DNA of 5,490 bases from Candidatus Zixiibacteriota bacterium (GCA_016213305.1 JACRAV010000155.1:1-5490); one strand, 5' to 3'. Shown: positions 1-5,490, counted from the stretch's first letter. Notes: generated from the letters alone by a model not told the origin. Numbers and translations: made by a program.

Positions 1-1
1 G

Positions 2-514
2 ACATTCGGCCCAGCGACGCTGTATGGAGTGGGAGACCATCCCAGCTCGAGTTTCGCCGCCGATCTCAACGCTGACGGACAGCTCGATCTGGCCGTGACG
101 AACTACGGATCGACATTTGTTTCGGTCCTTCCCCATGACGGGCCATCACTCTTCTTGCCGGCAGTCAATTATGACACGAGGCTCAATTCAAGCGGGATCC
201 AGGCGGCGGACTTTGACGGTGACGGCCGGATGGACCTGGCAATGGTATGCTACCAGGATAGCACGGTATCAGTCTTAAAGAACATTACGACCTGTTGTGA
301 CGGTTTCACCGGCAATGTTGACTGCGACCCGAATCAGGGTGTGGATATTTCAGATCTCTCGGCGCTCATTGACAACCTGTTCATCTCGTTTTCGCCATTG
401 TGTTGCACCTACGAGGCAAATGTGGATGGCGAGCAAGGCATCGACATCTCCGACCTGTCGGCCCTGATCGATTACTTGTTCATCAATTTCACGCCCACGG
501 CGGTGTGCCAGTAA
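2..514 (+). CDS. FG-GAP/VCBS repeat protein with paired dockerin-like C-terminus (5' truncated)
   Basis: The reading frame is open to the left edge, so the N-terminus and any signal peptide lie outside the window. A GTG at 29 is in frame but sits inside a repeat (FGPATLYG precedes it), so it is not the likely start. Residues here count from the first codon in the window. Residues ~2-34 and ~51-85 are two FG-GAP/VCBS-like repeats with calcium loops DLNADGQLD (21-29) and DFDGDGRMD (70-78); such repeats form beta-propeller blades in secreted or surface proteins. From C98-C99 to the end (73 residues) runs a Cys-containing tail with two EF-hand/dockerin-like loops: DCDPNQGVDISD (107-118) and NVDGEQGIDISD (140-151). 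Each is followed by a helix of type LSALID[NY]LF, and the protein ends AVCQ. Extracellular calcium-binding or adhesive function is inferred; ligand and partner are unknown. The neighbouring gene has the same tail. Confidence 0.85.
   Translation, partial: TFGPATLYGVGDHPSSSFAADLNADGQLDLAVTNYGSTFVSVLPHDGPSLFLPAVNYDTRLNSSGIQAADFDGDGRMDLAMVCYQDSTVSVLKNITTCCDGFTGNVDCDPNQGVDISDLSALIDNLFISFSPLCCTYEANVDGEQGIDISDLSALIDYLFINFTPTAVCQ
314..397 (+). repeat. Dockerin/EF-hand-like repeat copy A
   Basis: First calcium-loop-plus-helix unit of the upstream gene's tail. Loop ligands fit the EF-hand spacing: D at 1, D at 3, N at 5, G at 7, D at 9 and D at 12 (DCDPNQGVDISD). The LSALIDNLF helix and FSP follow. 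It shares the run gatctctcggcgct with copy D in the next gene. Confidence 0.75.
419..496 (+). repeat. Dockerin/EF-hand-like repeat copy B
   Basis: Second unit of the upstream gene's tail. The loop is NVDGEQGIDISD, with N1, D3, E5, G7, D9 and D12, followed by LSALIDYLFINFTP. It shares the 16-nt run tgttcatcaatttcac with copy D of the next gene. Confidence 0.75.
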
Positions 515-525
515 GAGCAACACGA

Positions 526-1578
526 ATGTCGCGAGGATTGTTGTTCGCCCTGCTCGTCCTCTGGTTTGTTTCTGTTCCTGGCGGTAGCGCTTATACCTCA
601 GAGCGGGATGATTCCGGGGCAGAGGTACCGGCGGACAATAGGGCGGCGAATCAATCGGCCGAGGCGGACAGGTCATATCTTGTTTCGTCGCGGAACGCGC
701 CGGTTGACCGGATTGGTCAAGCTGTGTCCGGCGATCGCGCCGCGACCGGATATCCGGAGTGTCAGTACGGCGTCGCAACTTCCTGCGGCACCGTGACCCG
801 GGTTAATTTTGCGGGGATGAATCCTCCGACCGGGTGCACGATGACCTCGTACGACGCATGGGCGCAGTTGATCAAGGGAAATTATCTCAACACAATCGAG
901 AGGATTCGCGTGGCGGTCCTGATCGATAGCTTCTATGCCTCCTGCCCGGCGACCAGGGACGCCGTACTGAACGTCAACGTCTGGGCTTCGGACAATGGTA
1001 CGCCGGGGCAACTCATCGCGTCGTACCCGGTGTCACCCATATCCTCCTACCCCGACTGGAATGAGGTCGTCATATCGGGCGGGATTCGGGTGCCCGGCGA
1101 CTTCTTTATAGGATATGATGTTCTCTCCTTTGTTGGCACCCAGCTCGTATATGCGGTGTACCAGCGCGACGGCGACACCGGTCCTTGTCCTCTGGTCAAT
1201 GGGGGAGCCTGGGTGCATTGGAAACCAAACGCGGACCCCGCCGATGTCTGGTGGAATCGCTCCCGGGACATGGGCAGGCCCGACAACCTGGTCGCCGAGG
1301 TCGACTTCTGCTATATTCCGGACACCTCGGCAGGTTGTTGTTTCACCATGAACGTTGACGGTCACGCGGGCAATGTTGACGGCGATCCGTGGAGAGCCAT
1401 CAACATTTCCGACCTGACCGCGCTGATCGACTATTTGTTTATCAATTTTACGCCGCTCTGGTGCCGACCGGCGGCGAATATCGACGGGTCGCCCGACGGT
1501 AGCGTGGATATCTCCGATCTCTCGGCGCTGATCGATTTTCTGTTCATCAATTTCACTTCCCCGGCGGTGTGTCGGTAG
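526..1578 (+). CDS. Secreted protein, beta-rich domain plus paired dockerin-like C-terminal module
   Basis: The product is 350 aa from ATG 526. The frame is open further upstream (to 400 and beyond), but that part overlaps the previous gene and reads Arg/His-rich. ATG 526 instead gives a good signal peptide: MSR, a hydrophobic stretch at residues 4-17, then GGSA with likely cleavage after A22. Residues ~23-75 are polar and low in hydrophobics. Residues ~76-265 look like a beta-sandwich: VNVWASDNGTPGQL near 150-163 and VPGDFFIGYDV at 189-199 resemble beta domains seen in secreted proteins of FCB-group bacteria, but I cannot name a family. From C271-C272 comes the tail also found in the preceding gene: loop DGDPWRAINISD (285-296) and loop DGSPDGSVDISD (320-331), each followed by a LIDxLFINFT helix, then the end AVCR. 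The first loop is degenerate, with Trp where a calcium ligand is expected. The gene starts 11 nt after its neighbour's stop, with only a weak purine-rich ribosome site, so co-transcription is plausible. Function is unknown. Confidence 0.85.
   Translation: MSRGLLFALLVLWFVSVPGGSAYTSERDDSGAEVPADNRAANQSAEADRSYLVSSRNAPVDRIGQAVSGDRAATGYPECQYGVATSCGTVTRVNFAGMNPPTGCTMTSYDAWAQLIKGNYLNTIERIRVAVLIDSFYASCPATRDAVLNVNVWASDNGTPGQLIASYPVSPISSYPDWNEVVISGGIRVPGDFFIGYDVLSFVGTQLVYAVYQRDGDTGPCPLVNGGAWVHWKPNADPADVWWNRSRDMGRPDNLVAEVDFCYIPDTSAGCCFTMNVDGHAGNVDGDPWRAINISDLTALIDYLFINFTPLWCRPAANIDGSPDGSVDISDLSALIDFLFINFTSPAVCR
1372..1455 (+). repeat. Dockerin/EF-hand-like repeat copy C (degenerate loop)
   Basis: First unit of the second gene's tail: DGDPWRAINISD followed by LTALIDYLFINFTP. 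Loop position 5 is Trp and position 9 is Asn, so calcium binding may be weakened. A second NVDG sits 21 nt upstream, as if part of the loop had been duplicated. Confidence 0.7.
1477..1563 (+). repeat. Dockerin/EF-hand-like repeat copy D
   Basis: Second unit of the second gene's tail: loop DGSPDGSVDISD with D1, S3, D5, S7, D9 and D12, then LSALIDFLFINFT. It is similar to copies A and B of the neighbouring gene at both protein and DNA level. Confidence 0.75.
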
Positions 1579-1655
1579 GCGAACATTTCATTGGCGGGGG
1601 TGACAAGATGTCAAGCCGCGGGGGGCCTGCATCCCGATGAAGTCGGTATAACGAG

Positions 1656-1681
1656 GCCGTCAGGTCGGGAGGCCTGACGGC
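1656..1681. repeat. Perfect 9-bp stem hairpin
   Basis: GCCGTCAGG (1656-1664) pairs perfectly with CCTGACGGC (1673-1681) around an 8-nt loop. It lies 78 nt after the stop of the secreted-protein gene and could stop or stabilise that transcript, but no T-tract follows (caccttctga). The loop edge AGGTCGGG (1662-1669) is also complementary to CCCGACCT at 1783-1790. Confidence 0.7.
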
Positions 1682-1704
1682 ACCTTCTGATGTCGCCCGC
1701 GAAG

Positions 1705-1720
1705 ACGCAGTGTTCTGCGT
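1705..1720. repeat. Short 6-bp stem hairpin with 4-nt loop
   Basis: ACGCAG (1705-1710) pairs with CTGCGT (1715-1720) around TGTT. It is a small hairpin between the two larger ones. It may be a chance palindrome or part of one structured intergenic element. Confidence 0.5.
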
Positions 1721-1744
1721 GTGATCCGTATTACCGCAAAGGAT

Positions 1745-1788
1745 GTCGGGTAGCTCGGTCCGGGCATCGCCGGACCTCTCAACCCGAC
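1745..1788. repeat. Nested palindrome (7+7 bp) upstream of the hrcA promoter
   Basis: The outer arms GTCGGGT (1745-1751) and ACCCGAC (1782-1788) enclose the inner arms GGTCCGG (1757-1763) and CCGGACC (1770-1776), with a 6-nt apical loop and a symmetric 5/5 internal loop. The structure resembles dispersed intergenic palindromes of REP type or a factor-dependent terminator; no T-tract follows. Copy number in the genome cannot be seen from here. Confidence 0.7.
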
Positions 1789-1814
1789 CTACGAATTACT
1801 CGAACCCTTCCCTC

Positions 1815-1843
1815 TTGACATGCGTTATAATAATTGCTAAGTT
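1815..1843 (+). promoter_or_regulatory. Probable promoter of the hrcA-grpE-dnaK-dnaJ operon
   Basis: A perfect -35-like TTGACA (1815-1820) is followed after 17 nt by TAAGTT (1838-1843), a modest -10 match. A perfect TATAAT lies at 1826-1831 but only 5 nt after TTGACA; as a -10 it would need another -35 near 1803, where none is evident. The AT-rich stretch in an otherwise GC-rich region and the position 60-90 nt upstream of hrcA support promoter function. AATTGCTAA (1832-1840) matches 7 of 9 bases of a right CIRCE half-site, but no left half is present at the expected distance. Confidence 0.6.
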
Positions 1844-1846
1844 ACT

Positions 1847-1875
1847 GTCTGCCAATCAGACTGCCAAAATGGCAG
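1847..1875. promoter_or_regulatory. Operator-like repeat cluster in the hrcA leader
   Basis: CTGCCAA occurs twice with a 12-nt period (1849-1855 and 1861-1867). The second copy forms a perfect dyad CTGCCA-AAA-TGGCAG (1861-1875). An overlapping dyad GTCTG-CCAAT-CAGAC covers 1847-1861. It lies just after the putative -10, where a repressor would block initiation or elongation. It does not match CIRCE (TTAGCACTC-N9-GAGTGCTAA), HspR (HAIR) or CtsR sites as I know them, so the binding protein is unknown. A leader hairpin is the alternative. Confidence 0.5.
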
Positions 1876-1885
1876 GGTTCTGAAT

Positions 1886-1891
1886 AGGTGG
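1886..1891 (+). promoter_or_regulatory. Ribosome binding site of hrcA
   Basis: AGGTGG lies 11 nt before ATG 1903, a slightly long spacing. The in-frame TAA at 1894-1896 excludes any start upstream, so ATG 1903 is the first possible ATG start of the frame. Confidence 0.6.
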
Positions 1892-1902
1892 TGTAATTCG
1901 TT

Positions 1903-2952
1903 ATGGCGTTTGAGAATCTGTCAGAAAGAGAAAAAGAAGTCCTCGCCAATCTGGTGAACTACTATATCTCCACGGCTGACCCGGTTGGCTCGCGGGTGAT
2001 AGCCCACAAGTTCCATATGGGGCTTTCCAGCGCCACGATTCGCAATACTCTCCAGGACCTCGAAGAGTTGGGTCTGGTCGAACAGCCGCATACCTCGGCG
2101 GGGCGGGTGCCGACCGATTCGGGGTACCGGGTGTATGTCGATTCGCTGTTGAAGCCGGGGCCGCTTTCGACCGCCGAGAAGCAAGCGATCAAGGCGACTA
2201 TTCTCCGCGAAGGGCGCGGGATCAACGAGATTCTCGGCCAGACATCCAAAGTGCTGGGCGAGATCACCAGCCAGCTGGGGGTGTCGATTGCGCCGAAGTT
2301 CGAAGAGGGGACACTCAAGAGCTTAAAGCTCATTCCGATATCTGATGGGCGGCTGATGATCGTGGTCGTGGTCGAGCACGGGCTGGTGCACTCGGTCATT
2401 CTTGAAATCGAGTCCTCGATTTCAGAGAAGGCGGTGCGCGAGGTCGAGTCGGCACTCAACGAACGTCTGGCCGGTCTCACGCTGTCAACCATTCGCAGAA
2501 CGGTCGCCGAGCGGCTCGAAGGGGTCGCGGGCAACCCGCGTCTGATTCAACTGGTACTTGATTCCAAGGCGAAAATCTGGGCCGATCAGCAGTCGGAGTC
2601 GATCCATGTGGCGGGCACCGAGAATCTGCTGATCAAGCCGGAGTTCGCCGACCGGGACAAGCTGACCCGGATCATGAAGCTTCTCGACGACGGCAAACTG
2701 CTTTCGGAATTTTTGAGCCAGGCGTCGGGCGAAGGACTGGTGATCACGATCGGCCACGAGAACACGATCGCCGAGATCATGAATTGCTCGCTGGTGAGGT
2801 CGCGGTATCGGGTGGGGAATATCACCGGCACGATCGGAGTGATCGGCCCGACCCGGATGCCGTACGGCAAGCTGGTATCGATTGTCGAGTACACGGCGCG
2901 GTCGATCACCGAAGTGCTGTCGGGGATCGATGAAAAACAGGGAAGAACATGA
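1903..2952 (+). CDS. hrcA: Heat-inducible transcription repressor HrcA
   Basis: The product is 349 aa, the usual HrcA length. HrcA represses chaperone operons by binding operator DNA as a dimer; in studied bacteria its folding depends on GroEL, which couples repression to the free chaperone pool. Residues 1-~80 form the winged-helix DNA-binding region with hallmark stretches YYISTADPVGSR (20-31), SATIRNTLQDLEELG (43-57) and HTSAGRVPTDSGYRVYVD (63-80). The middle and C-terminus match the family's GAF-like and dimerisation regions (for example ITIGHEN and a C-terminal IGPTRMPYGKLVSIVEY motif). It is the first gene of the chaperone operon and overlaps grpE by 4 nt. Autoregulation through the leader is expected from the family, yet no complete CIRCE is visible upstream, so the operator may have diverged. 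The identification is secure; the binding site is not. Confidence 0.97.
   Translation: MAFENLSEREKEVLANLVNYYISTADPVGSRVIAHKFHMGLSSATIRNTLQDLEELGLVEQPHTSAGRVPTDSGYRVYVDSLLKPGPLSTAEKQAIKATILREGRGINEILGQTSKVLGEITSQLGVSIAPKFEEGTLKSLKLIPISDGRLMIVVVVEHGLVHSVILEIESSISEKAVREVESALNERLAGLTLSTIRRTVAERLEGVAGNPRLIQLVLDSKAKIWADQQSESIHVAGTENLLIKPEFADRDKLTRIMKLLDDGKLLSEFLSQASGEGLVITIGHENTIAEIMNCSLVRSRYRVGNITGTIGVIGPTRMPYGKLVSIVEYTARSITEVLSGIDEKQGRT
2940..2945 (+). promoter_or_regulatory. Ribosome binding site of grpE inside hrcA
   Basis: GGGAAG lies 3 nt before ATG 2949 (within a wider AGGGAAGA), in the last codons of hrcA. Together with the ATGA stop/start overlap it indicates translational coupling of hrcA and grpE. 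Confidence 0.5.
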
Positions 2953-3524
2953 GCGAGGATAAAGAGATAAAGGCGGAAGAACTCAAAAAGGACGCGGCTG
3001 AGGACACGGCGACCCCGGCTCCGGCCCCGGCGGAAGAGCCGGTTCTGACCGAAGAAGAGAAGTTGCGCGGCCGGGTGGCCGAGCTTGAAGACAAACTTTT
3101 GAGGTCGATGGCGGAGCTGGACAATTATCGCAAGCGAACCGCCCGCCAGTTCGAGGATATTGCGCGGACGGCCAACGACAAACTGCTGGGCGAGTTGTTC
3201 GATGTCGTCACCAATCTTGACCGGGCGCTCGAACATTGCCGGGATGGGGCGGATATCGAATCGCTTCGTCAGGGGATGGAGTTGATTCAGTCGCAGTTCA
3301 TAGGGTTATTGGCGCGCAATGATATTCAGCCGATCGTCGCTTTAGGCCAGCCATTCGATCCGAAATATCACGAGGCGCTGGCCCACATTGATTCGAATGA
3401 ATATGCCGCCAATCTGGTGTGTGTCGAGATTACGAAGGGGTACATGCAGGGGGACCGGGTGATACGTCACACGCAGGTGGCGGTGTCGCGCGGTCCGGTG
3501 GCGGATTCCAAAGAAGGCAAATAG
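2949..3524 (+). CDS. grpE: Nucleotide exchange factor GrpE
   Basis: The product is 191 aa, typical for GrpE. GrpE is a cytoplasmic dimer that opens the DnaK ATPase domain to release ADP, resetting the Hsp70 cycle. Residues 1-~34 are a charged, Ala/Pro-rich disordered tail (TPAPAPAEE at 22-30). Residues ~35-100 form the long dimerising coiled-coil helix, containing LLRSMAELDNYRKRTARQ. The C-terminal beta domain carries the family signature: PFDPKYHEAL (135-144) and GYMQGDRVIRHTQVAVS (164-180). The start is fixed by the 4-nt overlap with hrcA and the preceding GGGAAG. The gene stands 16 nt before dnaK, its direct partner, in the hrcA-grpE-dnaK-dnaJ order common in many phyla. Nothing looks truncated. 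Confidence 0.97.
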   Translation: MSEDKEIKAEELKKDAAEDTATPAPAPAEEPVLTEEEKLRGRVAELEDKLLRSMAELDNYRKRTARQFEDIARTANDKLLGELFDVVTNLDRALEHCRDGADIESLRQGMELIQSQFIGLLARNDIQPIVALGQPFDPKYHEALAHIDSNEYAANLVCVEITKGYMQGDRVIRHTQVAVSRGPVADSKEGK

Positions 3525-3528
3525 CAAA

Positions 3529-3533
3529 AGGAG
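3529..3533 (+). promoter_or_regulatory. Strong ribosome binding site of dnaK
   Basis: AGGAG with a 7-nt spacer before ATG 3541 is the best Shine-Dalgarno match in the window. This fits the need for more DnaK than HrcA or GrpE from one transcript. Confidence 0.8.
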
Positions 3534-3540
3534 TTAGTAT

Positions 3541-5472
3541 ATGGCAAAAATCATAGGCATTGATTTGGGGACGACCAATTCGTGCGTCGCGGCGCTCGAA
3601 GGTCAGGATCCGGTGGTGATTCCGAATCTTGAGGGCGCCCGCACGACGCCGTCGGTTGTGGCGTTCGCCAAAGACGGGGAGCGTCTGGTCGGCGCGGCGG
3701 CCAAACGCCAGGCGGTCACCAATCCGGAGAACACCGTATTTTCAATCAAGCGGTTCATGGGACGCAAGCATGCCGAGGTCGGCAGTGAAGAGAAGATCGT
3801 CCCGTATCGGGTGAGCGAGGACAATTCCGGCAACGCCACGGTTGACGTGGCCGGGAAGACCTTCACGCCGCCCGAAATTTCGGCCATGATCCTGCAGTAT
3901 CTGAAGAAGTCGGCGGAGAGTTTTCTCGGACAGGAAGTCAAACAGGCGGTGATCACGGTCCCGGCACATTTCAACGACGCCCAGCGGCAGGCGACCAAGG
4001 ACGCCGGGCGGATCGCGGGGCTGGACGTGCTTCGGATCATCAACGAGCCGACGGCGGCATCGCTTGCGTACGGACTTCAGAAGAAGACCAACGAGAAGAT
4101 CGCGGTGTACGATCTGGGGGGCGGAACGTTTGATATCTCGATTCTCGAAATCGGCGACGGAGTCTTTGAAGTCCGTTCGACCAACGGGGACACGCATCTG
4201 GGCGGCGATGATTTCGACCAGGTGGTGATCGACTGGCTGGCCGACGAGTTCCGCAAGTCGTCGGGGATCGATTTGCGCAAGGATCGGATGGCGCTCCAGC
4301 GCCTGAAAGAGGGGGCGGAGAAGGCAAATATCGAGCTTTCGACCACGATGCAGACGAATATCAATCTGCCGTTCATCACGGCGGATGCGTCGGGTCCCAA
4401 GCACCTCGATTTGACCCTCACCCGCGCCAAGCTGGAGGCGCTGACCGATGCGCTGTTGCAAAGGACGATCGGGCCGTGCAAGTCCGCTCTTGCGGACGCC
4501 AAGCTGTCGGCCTCCGAGATCGACGAAGTGGTGCTGGTCGGCGGCATGACGCGCATGCCGAAAGTGATCGAGATCGTCAAGCAGTTCTTCGGCAAGGAAC
4601 CGCACAAGGGAGTGAATCCCGATGAAGTGGTGGCGGTGGGCGCGGCCATTCAGGGGGGGGTGCTGGCCGGAGACATGAAGGATATCGTTCTGCTGGACGT
4701 GACGCCGCTTTCGCTCGGTATCGAAACGCTGGGCGGAGTGATGACGAAACTGATCGATCGGAACACGACAATTCCGACCCGCAAGGCGCAGATCTTTTCG
4801 ACGGCATCGGACAATCAGCCGGCGGTATCGATTCATGTCCTGCAGGGTGAGCGGCAGATGGCGATCGACAACCGAACGCTCGGGCGGTTCGACTTGGTGG
4901 GCATCCCGGCCGCTCCGCGCGGTATCCCGCAGATTGAAGTCGCGTTCGATATCGACGCCAACGGGATCGTGCATGTCAACGCCAAAGACATGGCAACGGG
5001 CAAAGAGCAGTCGATCCGGATTCAGGCCTCATCGGGTCTGTCCGAAACGGAGATCGACCGGATGGTGAAAGATTCGGAGAAGTTCTCCGAGGAAGACAAG
5101 AAGAAAGCGGCGGTCATTCAGGCGCGCAATGAAGCGGATCAACTGATCTATACGACGGAGAAGACGCTTAAAGAGCATGGCGATAAAATCTCTGCCGATG
5201 ATCGAAAGAACGTGGAAGCGAAGCTTGAGGAGATGAAGAAAGTGCTGACGTCGGAATCGGCGGAGACGATCAACGCCGCCAAGGAAGCGCTGATCGCGGC
5301 TTCACACAAGCTGGCCGAAGAGATGTACAAGCATGCCTCGGCCGGAGCGGCGGGGGCGGGGGCACAGTCCGGGCCGACCGGCGCGGGGCCGACCCCGGGC
5401 GCAGGTGGCGGAAAACCGGGGAGTGACGGCGCTGTGGACGCCGATTTCGAAGTGGTGGACGACAAGAAGTAG
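3541..5472 (+). CDS. dnaK: Chaperone protein DnaK (Hsp70)
   Basis: The product is 643 aa, full length for DnaK. This is the ATP-driven chaperone that binds exposed hydrophobic peptides, with DnaJ stimulating ATP hydrolysis and GrpE exchanging nucleotide. The ATPase domain (1-~380) has all three Hsp70 signatures: IDLGTTNS (7-14), YDLGGGTFDIS (190-200) and VVLVGGMTRMPKV (330-342). Catalytic K70 and T196 (T199 in E. coli) are present. The segment after IKRFMGRK (69-76) includes the insertion typical of diderm Hsp70s. The interdomain linker VLLD is at 383-386. The substrate-binding beta domain follows to ~500, then the helical lid. Residues 601-630 are a Gly/Ala/Pro-rich tail, and the protein ends DADFEVVDDKK, close to the usual acidic DnaK terminus. 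It has a strong AGGAG site and sits between grpE and dnaJ. An 8-G run at 4653-4660 encodes QGGV without breaking the frame. Confidence 0.98.
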   Translation: MAKIIGIDLGTTNSCVAALEGQDPVVIPNLEGARTTPSVVAFAKDGERLVGAAAKRQAVTNPENTVFSIKRFMGRKHAEVGSEEKIVPYRVSEDNSGNATVDVAGKTFTPPEISAMILQYLKKSAESFLGQEVKQAVITVPAHFNDAQRQATKDAGRIAGLDVLRIINEPTAASLAYGLQKKTNEKIAVYDLGGGTFDISILEIGDGVFEVRSTNGDTHLGGDDFDQVVIDWLADEFRKSSGIDLRKDRMALQRLKEGAEKANIELSTTMQTNINLPFITADASGPKHLDLTLTRAKLEALTDALLQRTIGPCKSALADAKLSASEIDEVVLVGGMTRMPKVIEIVKQFFGKEPHKGVNPDEVVAVGAAIQGGVLAGDMKDIVLLDVTPLSLGIETLGGVMTKLIDRNTTIPTRKAQIFSTASDNQPAVSIHVLQGERQMAIDNRTLGRFDLVGIPAAPRGIPQIEVAFDIDANGIVHVNAKDMATGKEQSIRIQASSGLSETEIDRMVKDSEKFSEEDKKKAAVIQARNEADQLIYTTEKTLKEHGDKISADDRKNVEAKLEEMKKVLTSESAETINAAKEALIAASHKLAEEMYKHASAGAAGAGAQSGPTGAGPTPGAGGGKPGSDGAVDADFEVVDDKK

Positions 5473-5478
5473 AACCTG

Positions 5479-5490
5479 ATGTCCAAGCGC
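5479..5490 (+). CDS. dnaJ: Start of chaperone DnaJ (3' truncated by window end)
   Basis: Only four codons are visible, ATG then S-K-R, 6 nt after the dnaK stop. MSKR is a frequent beginning of DnaJ (usually followed by a DYYE-type J-domain start), and dnaJ is the expected next gene in the hrcA-grpE-dnaK order. The call rests on context and these four residues. The purines in the last dnaK codons (aagaagtag) could serve as a weak ribosome site. Confidence 0.6.

Larger units (their letters stand above)
1579..1814. other. Non-coding intergenic region with several hairpins
   Basis: No credible coding sequence, tRNA or rRNA is seen between the second surface-protein gene and the hrcA promoter. 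The stretch contains three inverted repeats (1656-1681, 1705-1720, 1745-1788), annotated separately. None is followed by a T-run, so a standard rho-independent terminator is not clear. A short TGACA-AGA-TGTCA dyad lies at 1601-1613. Confidence 0.6.

Noticed and set aside
400..525. Upstream extension of the second gene's reading frame
   Set aside because: It overlaps the dockerin-like tail of the preceding gene in another frame and reads Arg/His-rich. ATG 526 gives a clear signal peptide, so the extension is a shadow.
1601..1620. Minus-strand promoter suggested by TTGACA in the reverse complement of 1601-1615
   Set aside because: No acceptable -10 at 16-18 nt and no minus-strand gene downstream. 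The dyad TGACA-AGA-TGTCA is short enough to be chance.
1656..1681. Rho-independent terminator after the second gene
   Set aside because: The stem is good but no T-run follows, so it is kept as a hairpin, not called a terminator.
1814..1840. Complete CIRCE operator at the hrcA promoter
   Set aside because: Only the right half matches (7 of 9). At the expected 9-nt spacing the left half matches just 3 of 9 bases.
1962..2534. 190-codon minus-strand frame inside hrcA
   Set aside because: It is antisense to a secure hrcA gene, Ser/Arg-rich, and has no motif or ribosome site to support it.
3742..4974. Long open frame of 410 codons on the minus strand
   Set aside because: It lies entirely antisense to dnaK, whose coding is certain. 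The product is rich in Arg, His and Asp with no recognisable domain, typical of antisense frames in GC-rich genes.

Overview
The window is bacterial chromosomal DNA, moderately GC-rich, with every gene on the + strand. It holds two unrelated blocks. Positions 2-1578 carry two adjacent genes for exported, calcium-binding proteins. Positions 1815-5490 carry the classical heat-shock chaperone operon hrcA-grpE-dnaK-dnaJ, of which dnaJ is only entered (its first four codons).

Block 1. The first gene is cut by the left edge. It shows two FG-GAP/VCBS-type calcium-loop repeats, followed by a paired EF-hand/dockerin-like C-terminal module. The second gene (526-1578) starts 11 nt later and is complete. 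It has a signal peptide, a beta-rich middle region of unknown function, and the same paired dockerin-like tail, ending in nearly the same residues (AVC plus one residue). The tails share Cys positions and short identical DNA runs, so the two genes look like members of one paralogous family of secreted or surface proteins.

Intergenic region. Positions 1579-1902 have no credible gene. They contain three hairpins: a 9-bp stem, a 6-bp stem, and a nested 7+7-bp cruciform-like palindrome. After these come a TTGACA promoter-like element and a compact cluster of direct and inverted CTGCCA repeats just upstream of hrcA. No full CIRCE operator is visible, which is notable for an hrcA-led operon.

Block 2. 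hrcA overlaps grpE by 4 nt (ATGA), grpE is 16 nt from dnaK, and dnaK is 6 nt from the presumed dnaJ start. This is a tight translationally arranged operon. HrcA is the repressor, DnaK the ATP-driven Hsp70, GrpE its nucleotide exchange factor, and DnaJ the J-domain cochaperone.

Organism. DnaK carries the extra N-terminal-domain segment after the conserved IKRFMG motif that is typical of Gram-negative (diderm) Hsp70s. Tandem 'ISDLSALIDYLF' dockerin-like tails on FG-GAP proteins recall uncultured lineages of the FCB group (for example Zixibacteria-like bacteria). That placement is an inference from style, not a phylogenetic result.
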